From contig JAXGGA010000072.1 of NCBI GenBank assembly GCA_038373865.1, forward strand, positions 124,001 through 188,000: a stretch of DNA of 64,000 nt. Direction: 5' to 3'. Made by a program: the position numbers and the translations under genes. The DNA comes from Uloborus plumipes (Eukaryota; Arthropoda; Arachnida; Araneae; Uloboridae). Positions 1-11,950 of the stretch are shown piece after piece; within the stretch, counting starts at the first letter, position 1, and each line of letters opens with the position of its first letter. A model generated the notes under the pieces. That model had not been told where the DNA came from. It ran no database searches and saw nothing but the letters and a program-made list of their open reading frames with translations.

Positions 1-63
1 TTACCTGAGTCTTATTTAAAGAAATGTAACAACTAGCCCCATAATACCTAACTCAACTCTCTT

Positions 64-517
64 GAGCTCAATGCATGTTGTACAGCAGCATCTAAAATAA
101 AAAACCGGTAGTTCCCGATATTTGATGCATGGGATCTTTTTCCTTATGCAACGATTGTATTGAGCAACCATATACATTTGGTTCATCAATTTCAATTACT
201 TTCTTTTCGCTATTGGACAATCGCTTAGCCTTTACAATAGGATAAATTCCATGAAGATTCAATGCAATAGTTATGACATTGGTATTATTCCACCGAACAA
301 ACGTAATATTATTTTACCTGTCATCGACATTTATTCAAAACTTTCTCTCTTTTCTTTTTTGAACAACGTAACTTTAGTTCATGAGCATTTTTTAATCCGA
401 TTCTTGCACAAAACCTTGCTGAGACAAATAATCACGTAGGAGCGCAAGAGAAGTAAATAAATTGTCACAGTAGAGATCAAAATTGGCACGCTCAGGGAAT
501 TCTGAAATTAAATCTGC
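64..517 (-). pseudogene. piggyBac transposase relic (C-terminal half)
   Basis: Reading the minus strand from about 517 gives blocks typical of piggyBac transposases (DDE_Tnp_1_7). The first, with FDLYCDNLFTSLALLRDY, matches the family's FDNLFTS catalytic-Asp block. It is followed in the same frame by VITIALNLHGIYPIVKAKRL and SEKKVIEIDEPNV, the usual beta-strand and EKK/QP region. Four in-frame stops lie between the first and second blocks. A frame change and loss of about 30 codons then precede DAAVQHA near 71-90, which matches the family's DAAVQNAW motif. The N-terminal half is not recognisable upstream of 517, where a C-run (521-529) begins. Intact family members run to about 550-600 residues and cut at TTAA. 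This copy cannot encode an active enzyme. No terminal repeats were located for it. The family call rests on several ordered motifs and is fairly secure. Confidence 0.72.
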
Positions 518-970
518 AACCCCCCCCCCTTTTCCAAACAACAGACACATATGCAATCCTTGAATTCTTCATCAAGGAGAAATGCTAAGCTTCTGAAACA
601 GCTTAGGGCTTCTTCCCCCAACAGTCAGACTAAACAATAATAAACACCTAAATGCATAATGGAAAAGTAATTAAATACAACGAATAATTAGTGTTTTAAA
701 GAATTACATTTTTGAAATAGCTTTCTTTCAAAATTTACCTTGAGTATTTTTTGTAATTAAAAAAAAGGAGAGAAAATATTTAAGAACATTGTATAATTAA
801 GTTTGTATATATTAATTAATTTAATTTAATTAGGTTTTGAAAATAAAATAAGTTTTAAAAATGACAATTATTATCTGTTTTTCAGTCTAAAAACATTTAC
901 TAACTTCTTTTGATATAAATCATAGATTCTAAGCAAGAAATCAGCAACGGTCAAACAATGCAGCCTTTAG
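518..970. other. AT-rich intergenic segment
   Basis: Contains a C-run at 521-529 and then AT-rich sequence with no coding signal or repeat that I can assign. It may include further decayed piggyBac sequence. Confidence 0.5.
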
Positions 971-1349
971 TGCCTAGCGTCCCTTTTTAGGGACGTTCTT
1001 AAATTGCTATAAAATCCTAAAAAAATTTAAAATTTACAAAATTGCAAAAAAAGGTAAACTAAAACATCGATCAAAGTAGCACATATATCAAACACAGATA
1101 GATTTACTTGTTAATAACTTTAAAAACTTAGCTTTTTGTTCTTGAGATTGTGAACGATGTAATTTTTGATAAAGGTCATAATCAAGTGGCTACAGATCAC
1201 ACTTTACAGCGGTTATGTGCTGCAAACTGTTAATACAGAATTGAAGCAATACCAAAGTAATAATTGAACACAATTATTTGGTTGAAATGTTCATTTTTGG
1301 AAAATTCAGACACACTTTTTGGACCGTCCCTAAAAAGGGACGCTAGGCA
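971..1349. mobile_element. piggyBac-type MITE with hairpin ends
   Basis: The ends are inverted copies. The left starts TGCCTAGCGTCCCTTTTTAG and the right is its complement, ending GGGACGCTAGGCA, with about 24 bp matching. Each end is itself a small palindrome (CGTCCC, A/T spacer, GGGACG). The flanks are TTAG on the left (967-970) and TTAA on the right (1350-1353), consistent with a TTAA duplication that has lost one base. The 379-bp interior is AT-rich with no open frame, so this is a non-autonomous element presumably moved by a piggyBac transposase. No sequence link to the nearby transposase relic is visible. Confidence 0.7.
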
Positions 1350-2094
1350 TTAATGGGTTAAGCAGCACAAATACCAACATAAACAATAAGTATGAGTAAA
1401 AGAAAAGTTAAGCATCAAAAGTTTATTTTTGTTCCTGTGCTGACAAAAGTTCTGAATTAACAGAAACCTCTAGGAAAATACACGAACTTTATGGCATTGG
1501 TACGAATTCCTCTAGAACTGCAAGAGCCTGAAATGTTTTTAAACCATCAAAATAGTAATGATTTGTGTGTAATATACACCTATTCTTATGTTTCTCACTC
1601 CTGAGCTCTTCTATGAAGTTATGTTTATACGAAGACTCACACGGAGCTCCTTTGCATTTCAATGGTATGCTGTCGAAGGCCATAGCACCCAGAAAGCTCA
1701 AGAAAAGATGTAGGGTGTCATGATTGAATAGGCGTGGCTTCACATCATAAGCCCCGCCTTGCCACTCGTCTATTGGTGTAGAAGCAAAAAGGCAGGACTC
1801 TGAGCATCGATCAAAGTGAATATTAGCAAAGCCTGACCGCATCGCTGCGCCTTTGTTGTGGCTTCACTCCAGCGCAAACCGGAGCTTTTAGCAGGCGAAC
1901 CGGAAATTGAGAAGTAATTATTATCTAAGGAGAGCAGACGCCTCGCTTATCGTATAATTTATCTGAAGCTCTCTCCACTAGCTACTATGCCCAGAATTTC
2001 CTATTCAATAAGAAATAAATCCTTCAACTGCCGGACCCCCAACTTCTTCGATATTTGATATGAAAATGATTGTAAACAGAGACAGCGTTAAGCT
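1350..2094. other. GC-richer unique segment, unidentified
   Basis: About 1470-2050 is less AT-rich and more complex than its surroundings. A 117-codon minus-strand frame (1489-1842) starts at ATG and ends near FVPMP. It matches no family I recognise and shows no domain, signal peptide or splice pattern. It could be part of a dispersed repeat or a noncoding element. I do not call it a gene. Confidence 0.3.
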
Positions 2095-2945
2095 GCCTGT
2101 AGGGGCAAAACGAAAGTGTAAAGAAACGCACGCCGGCCGTTTTATTGACGCAGTTTTCTATGATCATTACTGGCTGAAATTAAAAACGAGTTGAAGAACT
2201 CTTGCAGATTTCGGGTTTGACTATCTCCGAGTTCTTAAATCCCAGCTCAAGTTAATCAGCAGTGGCTTACCAGTCGATTTCGATGAATTACGTTCAAGTT
2301 TATTGCTATGAGTTAATTATTGGATACATGATAATAATGTTGGGAACACAATGGAATTAAGGCGAAAAAATTAACTAGAGCTGGGTTTCGACGAAAGAGC
2401 TTGCCCCAATTATTCATTCTTTGTTTCAAACATTTAATTAAATTTAACTACATATAAAAGATGCTATTATTTGCGCTACAATAAATTCATTGATTTTCGT
2501 AATTTTGAAAACAGAAACTAGAATTAATGTTTTGATTAAAGTGCTTGTCTCAATTATTCACAACTTTTATTTCAAGTGTCCAACTAAATTTAATTTATTT
2601 TAAAAAAAAGCTTTTATTTTCATCAAAATGAATTAATTCATAGCTATACCAGAGGAATTGATATTTTCAAAAATTAAACATGAAAAATATTTCCAACAGA
2701 GAGCGCTAATTTATCTGTAGGGACAAAACGAAAGTGTGTAGAAACGCACGCAGGCCGTTTTATTGACGTAGTTTTCTATAATTATTAAAGACTAAGATTA
2801 AAAACGGGGTGAAGAATTCTTAGAGATTTCAAGATTGATTATCTCTAAGTTCTTTAATCTGAGTGGCTGGCTTACAAGTCGATTTTGATGAATTCTGTTG
2901 TTTTTCATTGCATTGAGTTAGTTATTGGATATAATTATAATTTTG
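2095..2945 (+). repeat. Diverged direct duplication, two copies of about 240 bp
   Basis: The block from about 2095 to 2335 recurs from about 2708 to 2945 in the same orientation, about 615 bp apart. Both copies share AACGAAAGTGT, AGAAACGCACGC, GGCCGTTTTATTGACG, AGTTTTCTAT, TTATTGGAT and other words, with scattered substitutions and small indels. The sequence between them is AT-rich and unremarkable. No coding frame is conserved, so this is a segmental duplication or two units of a larger dispersed repeat. Confidence 0.75.
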
Positions 2946-3053
2946 TGAATGTGGTGCAGTAGATTTAAGGAAACTGGAATTTCGGTTTCGTTTCAAGTAG
3001 CCGTACTTATTCTAATTTTTCATTAAAAAATAAACACTAATTTGGAGTACAAG

Positions 3054-3200
3054 ATGAAACGCATCCCTATGGATGACTTTGAGATGATTCTTCGAGAAAA
3101 ATGCATGGAGAAAATCTCGTCCTGTAGATGTCTAGACAAAACGATGAAAGGTGGGCGCAGCGAGGGGAAGGTTAAGGCGAATCCTTATATAGAAAGATAA
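3054..3200 (+). CDS. Small open frame of 48 codons, doubtful
   Basis: ATG at 3054, stop TAA at 3198-3200. The translation begins MKRIPMDDFEMILREKCM and is rich in charged residues and Met. Base composition is higher in GC than the sequence just upstream. It could be a fragment of a transposon gene or chance. No domain is recognised and no homologous second copy is visible in the window. Confidence 0.15.
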   Translation: MKRIPMDDFEMILREKCMEKISSCRCLDKTMKGGRSEGKVKANPYIER

Positions 3201-3319
3201 ATATAGTTACACATGTAAAGACTGTTATGAATTTCAATACTTCAGGGAGAAAGTTCTGGTTGTGCTATTGGTGGAAAACTAATGAATCAAGTAACTTATT
3301 GAACCTAGGAATGATACTC

Positions 3320-3620
3320 TGTGCTGGCCACCTTGTTTAGTGATGGTCAGGGAAGTCTGACCGGGATGGGAAGGCTCCGGGCTCGAATTCCGGCTCGGGC
3401 ATGGTACTACTTTCACTCTCTCCCATCCTTGTGTGTTATCTGTATGCATGTGTGTGTTGTGAATGGCTGCTTGCCCTATAAACGGGTCTTATGGCATGTG
3501 TGTTGAGCTAAATTGGACTTCCAACTTAATGGTGCTCGTAAAAATGGAAGTCGTACCTATTCTGCCTTAAATCGGGTAGATGTATCTAACTTATGATCGG
3601 GTGTCGGAGTAGTATAATTA
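3320..3620 (+). mobile_element. tRNA-derived SINE, copy 1
   Basis: A polymerase III B-box-like motif, GGGCTCGAATTCC, lies near 3378-3390. It is preceded by an A-box-like TTTAGTGATGGTCAG and followed by CGGCTCGGGCATGGTA and a TC-rich tract. The same order (A-box-like, B-box-like, GGGCATGG, CTCTCTC, then ACGGGTC and TATGGCATG) occurs inverted at 59655-59985, so this is a dispersed family and not a tRNA gene. The acceptor stem is not complementary, which also argues against a functional tRNA. The 3' limit near 3620 is approximate. Confidence 0.6.
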
Positions 3621-3797
3621 ACAAGAACATGATGCTCAGTGGGTGAAAGCAAAACCTAATCTGACTAGAATAAAGGAAGCTTGCTGGAGTTGGGAAAACA
3701 TCTTTCACTGTAAGAAAATTCGGAAACGTTACTGATTACTTCCGGCCAACTTTCCAGGATTTCACGGGTTCCACCAGTTTCCTGATAAAAACAAGTA

Positions 3798-4095
3798 CAC
3801 TGCAAAAAATAAATGTACAACTCATTTTACAGTAATGAATTGTAAAATTGCTAGTTTTACAGTAATAAATTGTAAAATTGCTAGTTTCACAGTTTATTAC
3901 TGAGCATTTTTGTTTTAAACTGGAACCTCTGCTGTCCGTATTATACTGTTGTTTTTACAGTATAATACAGCTAATTTTATGGTAATAAACTGTAAAATAT
4001 CTAGTTTTACACTTTATTACTGTGCATTTTACAGTTTTAAACTGAAACCTTTGCTTTCAGTATTATACTGTAAAAACAGCAGCTTTTTTGCAGTG
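3798..4095 (+). mobile_element. TA-flanked MITE, ACAGTA family copy 1
   Basis: Starts CACTGCAAAAAA and ends TTTTTTGCAGTG, a 12-bp terminal inverted repeat. It is flanked by TA on both sides (3796-3797 and 4096-4097), as expected for a Tc1/mariner-type insertion. The 298-bp body is built from repeated short palindromes of the form TTTTACAGTAATAAACTGTAAA, here and in the other copies slightly varied, separated by TTGCTAG. A segment containing TATTATACTGT occurs twice inside, so the element is internally duplicated. No coding capacity. Confidence 0.8.
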
Positions 4096-4243
4096 TATTG
4101 TTGCTAATAAGTTTCCTGTATCGTTACATGTTTCATGAGTGCAGACTTCGCACTGTATTGAAAAGTGTGAAAATGAATTGAGCTTCTTCGTTAAGTGTAT
4201 CGTCCTCTGCTCATTTATGGCGTTTCTAAATGTTATTGGATTG

Positions 4244-4499
4244 CACTCCGAACAATAAACTGTTGCTTTTACAGTTTAATACTGGCAGCAGAGGTTCCAG
4301 TTTAAAACTGTAAAATGCACACTAATAAACTATAAAATTAGCAATTTTACAGTTTATTACCGTAAAGCTGCAATTTTACAGTTATTACGGTAAAATCAGC
4401 ATTTTTACAGTTTGTTACTGTAAAATTAGCAAATTTTTAGTTTTTTACTATAAAAACAACTGTATTAAACTATAAAAACAACATCTATTTTTTACAGGG
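4244..4499 (-). mobile_element. ACAGTA-family MITE copy 2, inverted
   Basis: Same family as 3798-4095 in the opposite orientation, shown by ACTGGCAGCAGAGGTTCCAG followed by TTTAAAACTGTAAAATGCAC. The left end is degraded (CACTCCGAACAA) and the right end reads TTTTTTACAGGG. Together with the forward copy it forms a large inverted pair about 150 bp apart that could fold back on itself. Confidence 0.7.
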
Positions 4500-5973
4500 T
4501 GGAAACAAGCATTTATTTGTAACTTTTTTACGTATTTTACTTACCTACTATGACTCCACTTAGGATTTCCATAGGACATTGAGAATGTCTATTTATTTGC
4601 ACAAAATCGGTAGATATTCCAAATTTATACAAAGGTATTGAGTGTTTTTTTTTTTTTTCAAATACATATATTATTTCTCACTAATGAGTAAAATTAGTGA
4701 TTAAAAAAACAAAATTCACACAGGTAAGAGCTCTTTACTTAGAAGCACCATTAGAAGAGTCCTTCCTTCTCAGAACTTCATTACTGAGAGTTGCTTAGAC
4801 ACCCACATATAGAGGACATCAAAATAACTGTAAATTATCTTTTGGAACATGAAAAGCCATTGAACTTGAATGAGGACGAAATAGAATCTCAAGAATAAGG
4901 TTTTTGATCGAGGAACCCACCTGAAGACTGTCGTGTCATTCATCTGCGTTGATCTCAAGCAGTTCTAATTTGCATGCCAAGTAAGAGAAAACAAAACAAA
5001 CAATCAGACACAGGTTGATAAGTAACAGTGAGTTTTATCTTTGATGAAGCAACTGCATCTCCCCGTTTTTCAGCTAAGCACTTCGGCAGGGATTAGCACC
5101 CCATCCCCTGCCCCAACAATTGCATTGATCGTCTGATGCCATGGCAAGGATTATAACCCCGGGTCCCAGAATCGCAAACCTGACGAGGTACTGTTGAAAA
5201 AACAGTTTGGTATTAGTTCAGTTTTTACAGAAGCATGTGTACCGCAAATCATTGATTTTTTTTCTGAAACAAGTCAAAAAATGTTGCTGCTTCCAGATAC
5301 CAAAATAGCCGAATCTTTAATGTCTTGAAATTCACTTCGAGATAGGCAGAAAATCATTGATATAGCTTAATGTTTCGAGGATATTCATACTGTTTCAAAA
5401 AACTCTGGCGTGAAACTAAGATTTTTGTTGCAAATTAATCAAACTGATGGTAATTTTAAGTTTACTGAAATTATTTTAAAAAATTTATCTATTTTAAGGG
5501 AAATTAAGCATCAGCTTTTTAATTCTTCATAATTCATTATCATTTTTGAACCCCTGAAAATATTTCATTGCAAGCAGGCATAAAATCCTTCTTTAATACT
5601 TGAAGATATAAAATAAATAAGAAAAATGCGTCATAAATGAATTATCAATGCATTATAAATAAATTGTCTGTCATATACAGATGCACTAAGGTTATTTAGA
5701 GCTTTTCTTCAGTACGAAAAGTTCTTTTCTTTTTAATTTACAACTTTCTGTAGCTTGTACGAATTTCGCTGTCTGAAGAAGTTCCAAGTTTCATTGAAAC
5801 AGCTGTATTTGGATCATATCTGTCCTATATTGACATCTTTGTATCTTACTTAAGGAGGAAACAACTTTAGCTTGATCAAAATTGAAAAAAATTACATTAT
5901 CCGAAAATTTACACGAATTAACACAATCCAATGCCGCAAAGTATCTATCAGCAGATAAGTAGCCACAAGAATG
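4500..5973. other. AT-rich segment without recognisable genes
   Basis: Mostly AT-rich noncoding sequence. A GC-richer patch at 5060-5210, read on the minus strand, has a B-box-like GGTTATAATCC next to GGGACCCGG. This could be a decayed tRNA-type SINE head, but no A box or second copy supports it. Confidence 0.4.
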
Positions 5974-6352
5974 CACTGTAAAAAAGAATGTTATTTTTAC
6001 AGTATAATACTGCTAATTTTATGGCAAGGAACTGTAAAAGTTAATAATTTTACATTAATGAACTACAAAATTACTAATTTTACGGAAATAAACTGTAAAA
6101 TGGCTAATATTACAGTTTATTACCATGCATTTTAGTTTTAAACTAAACCTTTTCTGCCAGTATTATACTGTTGTTTTTACAGTATAATACAGTTAAATTT
6201 TAAAGGAACAAACTGTAAAATTGCTAACTTTACAGTAAGAAGCTGTAAAATATCTAGTTTTGCACTTCATTACTGTGCATTTTACAGTTTTAAATTGGAA
6301 CCTTGACTGCCAGTATTATACTGTAAAAACAACAGTTCATTTTTTTAAGTGT
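5974..6352 (+). mobile_element. ACAGTA-family MITE copy 3
   Basis: Begins CACTGTAAAAAAGAATG and ends CATTTTTTTAAGTG, a decayed version of the CACTGCAAAAAA ends. The interior has at least eight ACTGTAAAA or TTTTACAGT words and two copies of the CTGCCAGTATTATACTGT segment. It has the same layout as 3798-4095. The flanking dinucleotides are TG on both sides, so a TA duplication is not visible here. Confidence 0.72.
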
Positions 6353-8369
6353 GCTTTGAAGCATTAGTGTTGGTTCAACCATGCAGAATTAGTACGAAAT
6401 ACTGCTTCCCTTAAACTTTTGTACTTATTAAATTTTTCTATTATAACTTAAACCTGTTTTAAATTATATTTAAAGAGAATTAAATGTACTTTCGCAATAC
6501 TAAGTTTTCTACAACAACCTAAATGTCTTCCAAGGAAGCAATTTCAACATTAGGACATGAATGTAGAGTATAAATTGCTCAAAGGTATTTATATACTTCA
6601 TTAGAACATGAGTTCTGAAATCAGAAGTAAAAATAAAATTTAATTCCAAGCTCAGTTGGTAATGCAGAGATAAAAAGACTACTACTTTTGATCAGTTCTT
6701 TACTGTAACATAAAATATTAATTATTATTGCTTAACTAATGAAATTATTGTCACGTGAGCATCCAAAAAGTCTTTTTTGCCACGAAAGTGAAATTAGTTT
6801 TACTTAACGTTTATTTGAAATAGATTTTGAAGTACAAAATATTATATGCTCATGATCGTCAAAAGATTCAGCTTGATTTTAACCAGCTATGGAAAATAAT
6901 GAGGAACCGTTCATGGTCTATTTTCTCTGTAATTGTGATTATTTTGATCATTGAAATTGTGAACACCTATTTCCTCCGCGTGCTTACCTTATACAAACAA
7001 CAAGTATTCGTATATCAGCATTTTAGACCCACGGCTATTTTTGCTTCGAATTAGTGAATAATTTCATCATTATTAGTGAAGATTTAAGAAAAGATTTTTA
7101 ATTTTTTTTCTATTACAACTGCTGGAAAATGCAATTTTTTTTTAAATACTTACTTGACATTTTTGCCATTATTTATATAGAGACTGACTCACATAGAATA
7201 TTCACTCACATTAACTCACATAGAGTATTCAAATTTTCTTAAACTCATACAGGCTACAATTTAAATCATTATTATAAAATACAGCTTTGATAGCAAGGCG
7301 CCCAAGCTTTGAAGAGTTTATTTCTGCTTGGGGAGAACAAGGTATACAAAATCCGGAAACTACTGTCTTTTCTATATGCCATTTGTTTTTTACGGAAAAA
7401 GAAAGTTGTTTCGTTGCTCCCTCCCCCTTAAAAAAGCAAATTTACTAGCAACAAAAAAAAAAAAAAAGGATAGTGTTAACTCTTACTATGCTTTGGTGCT
7501 TATTTACTTATATTGCACCAAACTATAGTAAAAATAAGTTCCATCCGCTGTGTCCAGGTAATTGCCCCTCTTTTTTAAAGCAATATGTCTACATTTTTTT
7601 TTTTTAAGTGTTAAAAGCGTGGGATTATGTGTATTTTCTTCCATTTTTCAAACTTTACATCAGGGGCTTAGTCAGGAGGGGATGGGAGGAGAGGGGGAGG
7701 GAAAGTGGAGAATTCGGGAATCTATCCATCTCTAAAATTAAAGGGTTTTCCTTTTTGGGCAGTCGAAAAAGACTAAAATTAATTATATTTGAGTCCAAAA
7801 TTTTCCCATATCTTCTTTGATTTTACCTTTTCTTTTTCTGGATTCTCCACTACTTTCCGTTTTGCTTTTGAATCAGATTTTGCGAACACTTTCAACTCAC
7901 TGTTAAATCAGATCAGTTGGCAGAGAATCGTCAAACAAAACTGGTTCAACACTGTGAACATAGGATGTCTCAACCACTTTCATAACTGTGTAAAGAGCTG
8001 TGTGTTTACTTACCAGTTACCAAAGTGAGAAAATAAGCATTGGTAAAAATTTTTATATTTTATAGATAGTTAAGATTAAACCTTTTAGCCAGAATTCAAT
8101 TTTCCAAACATAATCCTGAACTTGATAGTGAAATGATAGAAATTATTACGAAACCAATCCCCGGTTTCAAACAAGAGGAAAGTCATAAACTTCTGCTTCC
8201 TGATTCTTATTTTGAACCAAAGAACTCATAGATAGAACAACCAATATTTTAAAGTACAAGCACATTCAATAATTTTAACTTAAAATGCCACTGACGCATC
8301 TTTTGGTAAAGGCAAGACTATAAATTTAGGATATGAAAGCATAAATAAATGAAAGAAAAAAATGAGTGA
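6353..8369. other. AT-rich segment, no gene recognised
   Basis: Noncoding in appearance. It has A- and T-runs at 7134-7143, 7449-7467 and 7596-7605, and a purine-rich patch at 7673-7715. The patch is preceded by CAGGGGCTTAGTCAGGAGG, which resembles a hAT-type end, but no partner end was found. Confidence 0.4.
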
Positions 8370-8795
8370 AGTCCACTTCACGATTTTTGGCATCGGACGA
8401 ATCTACCTAAAAATCGATTAAAAACAAGAGAAATGGTATTTGTTAAAATCAAGCATTGTCAAAACAAGTTTTTTTCTTGAAGCACACATTGCTGTTTGTT
8501 TACAGTTTCGCTTGTGGCGTGCACGGTAGCTCTGATAAGTTGAGCTACGTTTTTGACAATGTTTATCTTTGTTTGGGGTATTAAAGAAGGTCGCTTACTT
8601 GGCGTTGAGTTACTTTTGGGGTAGTTATGTAAAAATATTCCATCTCAAATCCGAGCCGTTACTTATCCACTGAAATTCCATAATAAAGGTAAACATTGCC
8701 AAGATCACAGTTCAATTAACTAGAGTCGCAGTGTATAATAAAGTAATTGATTTTTTTTTAATTTATCGAGTGTCAACAATAGTGTGAAGTGGACT
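8370..8795. mobile_element. Candidate MITE with AGTCCACTTCAC ends
   Basis: AGTCCACTTCAC at 8370-8381 is inverted exactly at 8784-8795 (GTGAAGTGGACT). The left end sits in a near-palindrome, GTGAAGTCCACTTCAC. No convincing target-site duplication was seen. The 426-bp interior has no long frame. A 12-bp inverted repeat at this distance is suggestive only. Confidence 0.35.
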
Positions 8796-10829
8796 ATAAT
8801 TTTTTTTCAAACACCGAGACATTTAAGAAAAATAAATGAATAAGCAAACATTAGTAAATTATCCCTAGGTGGAAGCTACTGTGATATGGATTTGATTACA
8901 ATTCTATGTTAGTAACTTCTATGAGTGTCTGTATATGCATTTCCTTTGCTAATAGTACAAGATTTAAGTTTAAAAAAGTTATGTAGTCAAATAATGCACT
9001 TTCGTTTGTTTTCGGCAAATTAGACCATGCTTTGGGGCAACAAACCACGAAATGTTTCACAGTGAACAGAAAATTATTTTGAATTTATTTGTAAATTTTT
9101 AATGTTAAAGGTTCAGTTCGGGAACGAATAGCAAGGAAGAGGGTTAGATAAAACTTTAAATGCAGTATTATAATTTAAAAAGACTGAACAACTTAAAGCA
9201 TAGAGATTCTCGAGAGTTTGTGTGCTTCATTCACTCTTTATAAAGCAATAACACAGAGGTTCACAATCTTATAAATGATATTTTAACTCGACAATTTTCT
9301 CATTGCATCAAATTTGTTGCTAATGACAATTGTTTTCCTAAATTCTATTTTTCCAACCTGAGTTTCTTTGATAGAAAACAAAAATTATTACGAAAAGGGA
9401 AACCAAAATAAATCAAATAAAATTTGCTGATTAAAGCAAATTATTAAAACCAGTAAACTTAGAGCTTTAACTTACTTGTTCTTTTCATTTTATTTTTTGA
9501 TCTGTTAATTTTCAAGCTCAGCATCAATATTGACCTTTAATGAATTTAATGATAAGTACACTGGAAGAACAGCAAACGTGTTCATTCAGAAAAAAAACGG
9601 GAGTGTAATTTTAAAAGTATTTCGTAATACGACAGCAATTCAACTGTTATTGCTAGATTTTTTAACTTAATTTATAATAATAACAGTGTTCTATTGTTCA
9701 GTTAAAAACAAGCAAATTCATTACATTTTTTCAAAGTTCAAAACAATTTCTTTCCACAATTGAAAATCCATTCATTCACAAACACTACTTTAAAACAAAA
9801 ATCATTTAATTTACAATATTTCTATTTTTGAAATTATTTCGAGTTTTATTCTAGCAATTTTTCATTAAAAGCTAGTATTTCTTTTGAAAGCAGTTACCAA
9901 GTACCCTATTTAAACGTTAAGCTATTTCTTGCTAAATGTTTTTTATCTAATTAGTAGAGAAAGCTATATTTTCTTGTGTGAGATTAGTCATTTGCAAAAT
10001 ACTATAACGTACATTAATTGCTGTCTTACGAAAGCAAATAAAATAAAAGTATTTTAACAGGATGTCACAACAGTTCAAAGTAACTTAGCATTTTAAAAGA
10101 AAGCTTTTAGTATAAAATTAGTCATTTAAAAACTATTTTAGTGTATTTTATTATCATTTATTGCTGTCTTATGCAACTTAATAAGGTAGAGTACTTTGAA
10201 CAAGATGATAAAACAGTTCAAAAAATAAGCATTTTGAAGTCATGGCTGTAAAGATGAAGAATGATAGGCGAATGAAAATTCGAAATATTGTTTCAGAACC
10301 TGCTGACAAAAATATTATGAAACCAGGACGTCTAAGAAACAAATTAAAGAAAAGCTGATTTTTCTGTTTAAATTTTAAAATTTATTGTTTTATGTCAACA
10401 TATTTTCGTTTCTTTTATATATCACATTACAAAAATTTTGAAAAGTTACAGCTGAAGTTTCAAGAAGAATTGAGGCATAAAATCCACCTACCGTATTGTT
10501 TAATATTAATTTCCAGTCAGTGAAAATCATCATCACAGAAAATCACGACTGCAACTATTGTTGTGCTTTTTCTTAGAAATAAACTTCAAAGTAATGCCGT
10601 GTCCAAAATTTCTGATGATAACATTCTTAATATAGCTGCACGAGTCTTCATGCTTAAACGGAAAATCTGTTTGGTTTTTAACAATGTATGTAAAGTTCCA
10701 TAAATAGTTGCGCATCTTTCAGCTTAAAATTTTGAAACACATTTTAAATAGCTTTTCAGTGTTGTAAATATAATCAGTCATTACAAGAAAAATGTACTAC
10801 CGCTTGGCTAACAGCCGGAATGACTTCTC
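8796..10829. other. Very AT-rich segment, no feature supported
   Basis: Low-complexity AT-rich sequence with many short T- and A-runs. No inverted ends, tandem units or coding blocks could be supported. Confidence 0.5.
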
Positions 10830-11950
10830 GGAACAAACGTATGTCATATAGATAATCTGCAAACGAAGTGTGTTGCAAATGAAGTACACCGCATCTGACT
10901 GATAAATAAACAATTAAACAAGTTTTCTATGTCACAGATCTAATTGACCACGATTTGAAAAAAAATAAAAGCATAAAAGTTTGAATAGAAGCTAAAATAG
11001 TCCCTGAAACACCTTAGGTCATAGTTGCTTTGCATATGAAGTACATTGCGGATAAAGTAATTGTAGGCATTTTGACGGAAAACTGTTTGGTAGACTATCA
11101 GTTGAAGCATGTGAAAATAACTAGTCATTGATGTTACATTAGAGAGCCAAATTGAAGATTACCATTGCTCAGATATCTTCTATAACTCCTTTTGAAGGTC
11201 ACCTAAGTATGTCATATGTACTTTGCATGTGAAATACGTCGCGGACGTCAAAGTTGCAGGTCTTTTGAAGGAAAACTGATGTACAATCAGTTGAAACAAG
11301 TAAAAATAACTTTTCATTGATGTAACACTAATTTAGCCACATGAAAAGTATCATTTCTGATCAGATAGCAGCTATAACTCTTTATCAAGAATACCAAAGT
11401 ATGTCATAGCTACTTTGCATGTGAAGTACGTTGTGAATGCAGTAATTGCTGATATTTTTAAGGAAAACTAATTGTTAGACCATCAGTTGAATCACGTGAA
11501 AATGACTGTTAGTTGCTGTAACACTAATTAGCCACATCAAAAGTACTATTGTTCAGACAGCAGCTATAACTCCTTCTAAAAAAACGCGGAAGTACGTCAT
11601 AGGTATGCTGCAACGAGAGTATATCGCAGAGAAAGTGCATTGTAAGCATTGAGAAGCCATGACAGGTAGACAATCAGTCGAAGCACGTGGCAATATCTGT
11701 TTATTGATGTAACACTGATTGGCCACGTGAGAAAGTACCGTCGTTCACACATCAGCTATAACTCCTCGTCAATAACACCGGAGTACGTCATACATGTGCC
11801 GTACATTGCAGAGGAAGTATTGTAAGCATTCATAAACAAAGATAGGGAGACAATCAGCTGAAGCATGTGAAAGTAGCACTAATTAGCCGTTATTCGTAAC
11901 TTCTTCTAAGGAACACAGAAATACATCATACAAAGAGATTACATTCCAGA
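10830..11950. repeat. Tandem array, unit about 190 bp, 6-7 degenerate copies
   Basis: The anchor word GTAYGTCAT (as GTATGTCAT, GTACGTCAT or ATACATCAT) recurs near 10839, 11018, 11208, 11399, 11593, 11781 and 11926. Spacing is about 180-194 bp, with a shorter last interval. Each unit also carries a CACGTG-like or CATGTG word, a block close to GATGTAACACTAATTAGCC, GCTATAACTCCTT, and TTGCATGTGAAGTAC. The middle units (11208-11781) are best conserved and the outer ones decay. No frame runs through the units. Confidence 0.85.

Noticed and set aside
1489..1842. 117-codon minus-strand open frame
   Set aside because: No recognisable domain, start context or splice pattern. It lies in a GC-richer stretch where a frame this long is not unusual.
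3370..3400. Possible tRNA gene at the B-box-like motif
   Set aside because: No complementary acceptor stem. The same arrangement recurs at 59655-59985 with a non-tRNA tail, so it is a SINE.
10830..11950. CRISPR-like array
   Set aside because: Units of about 190 bp diverge throughout and have no short identical repeats with unique spacers. The setting is eukaryotic.
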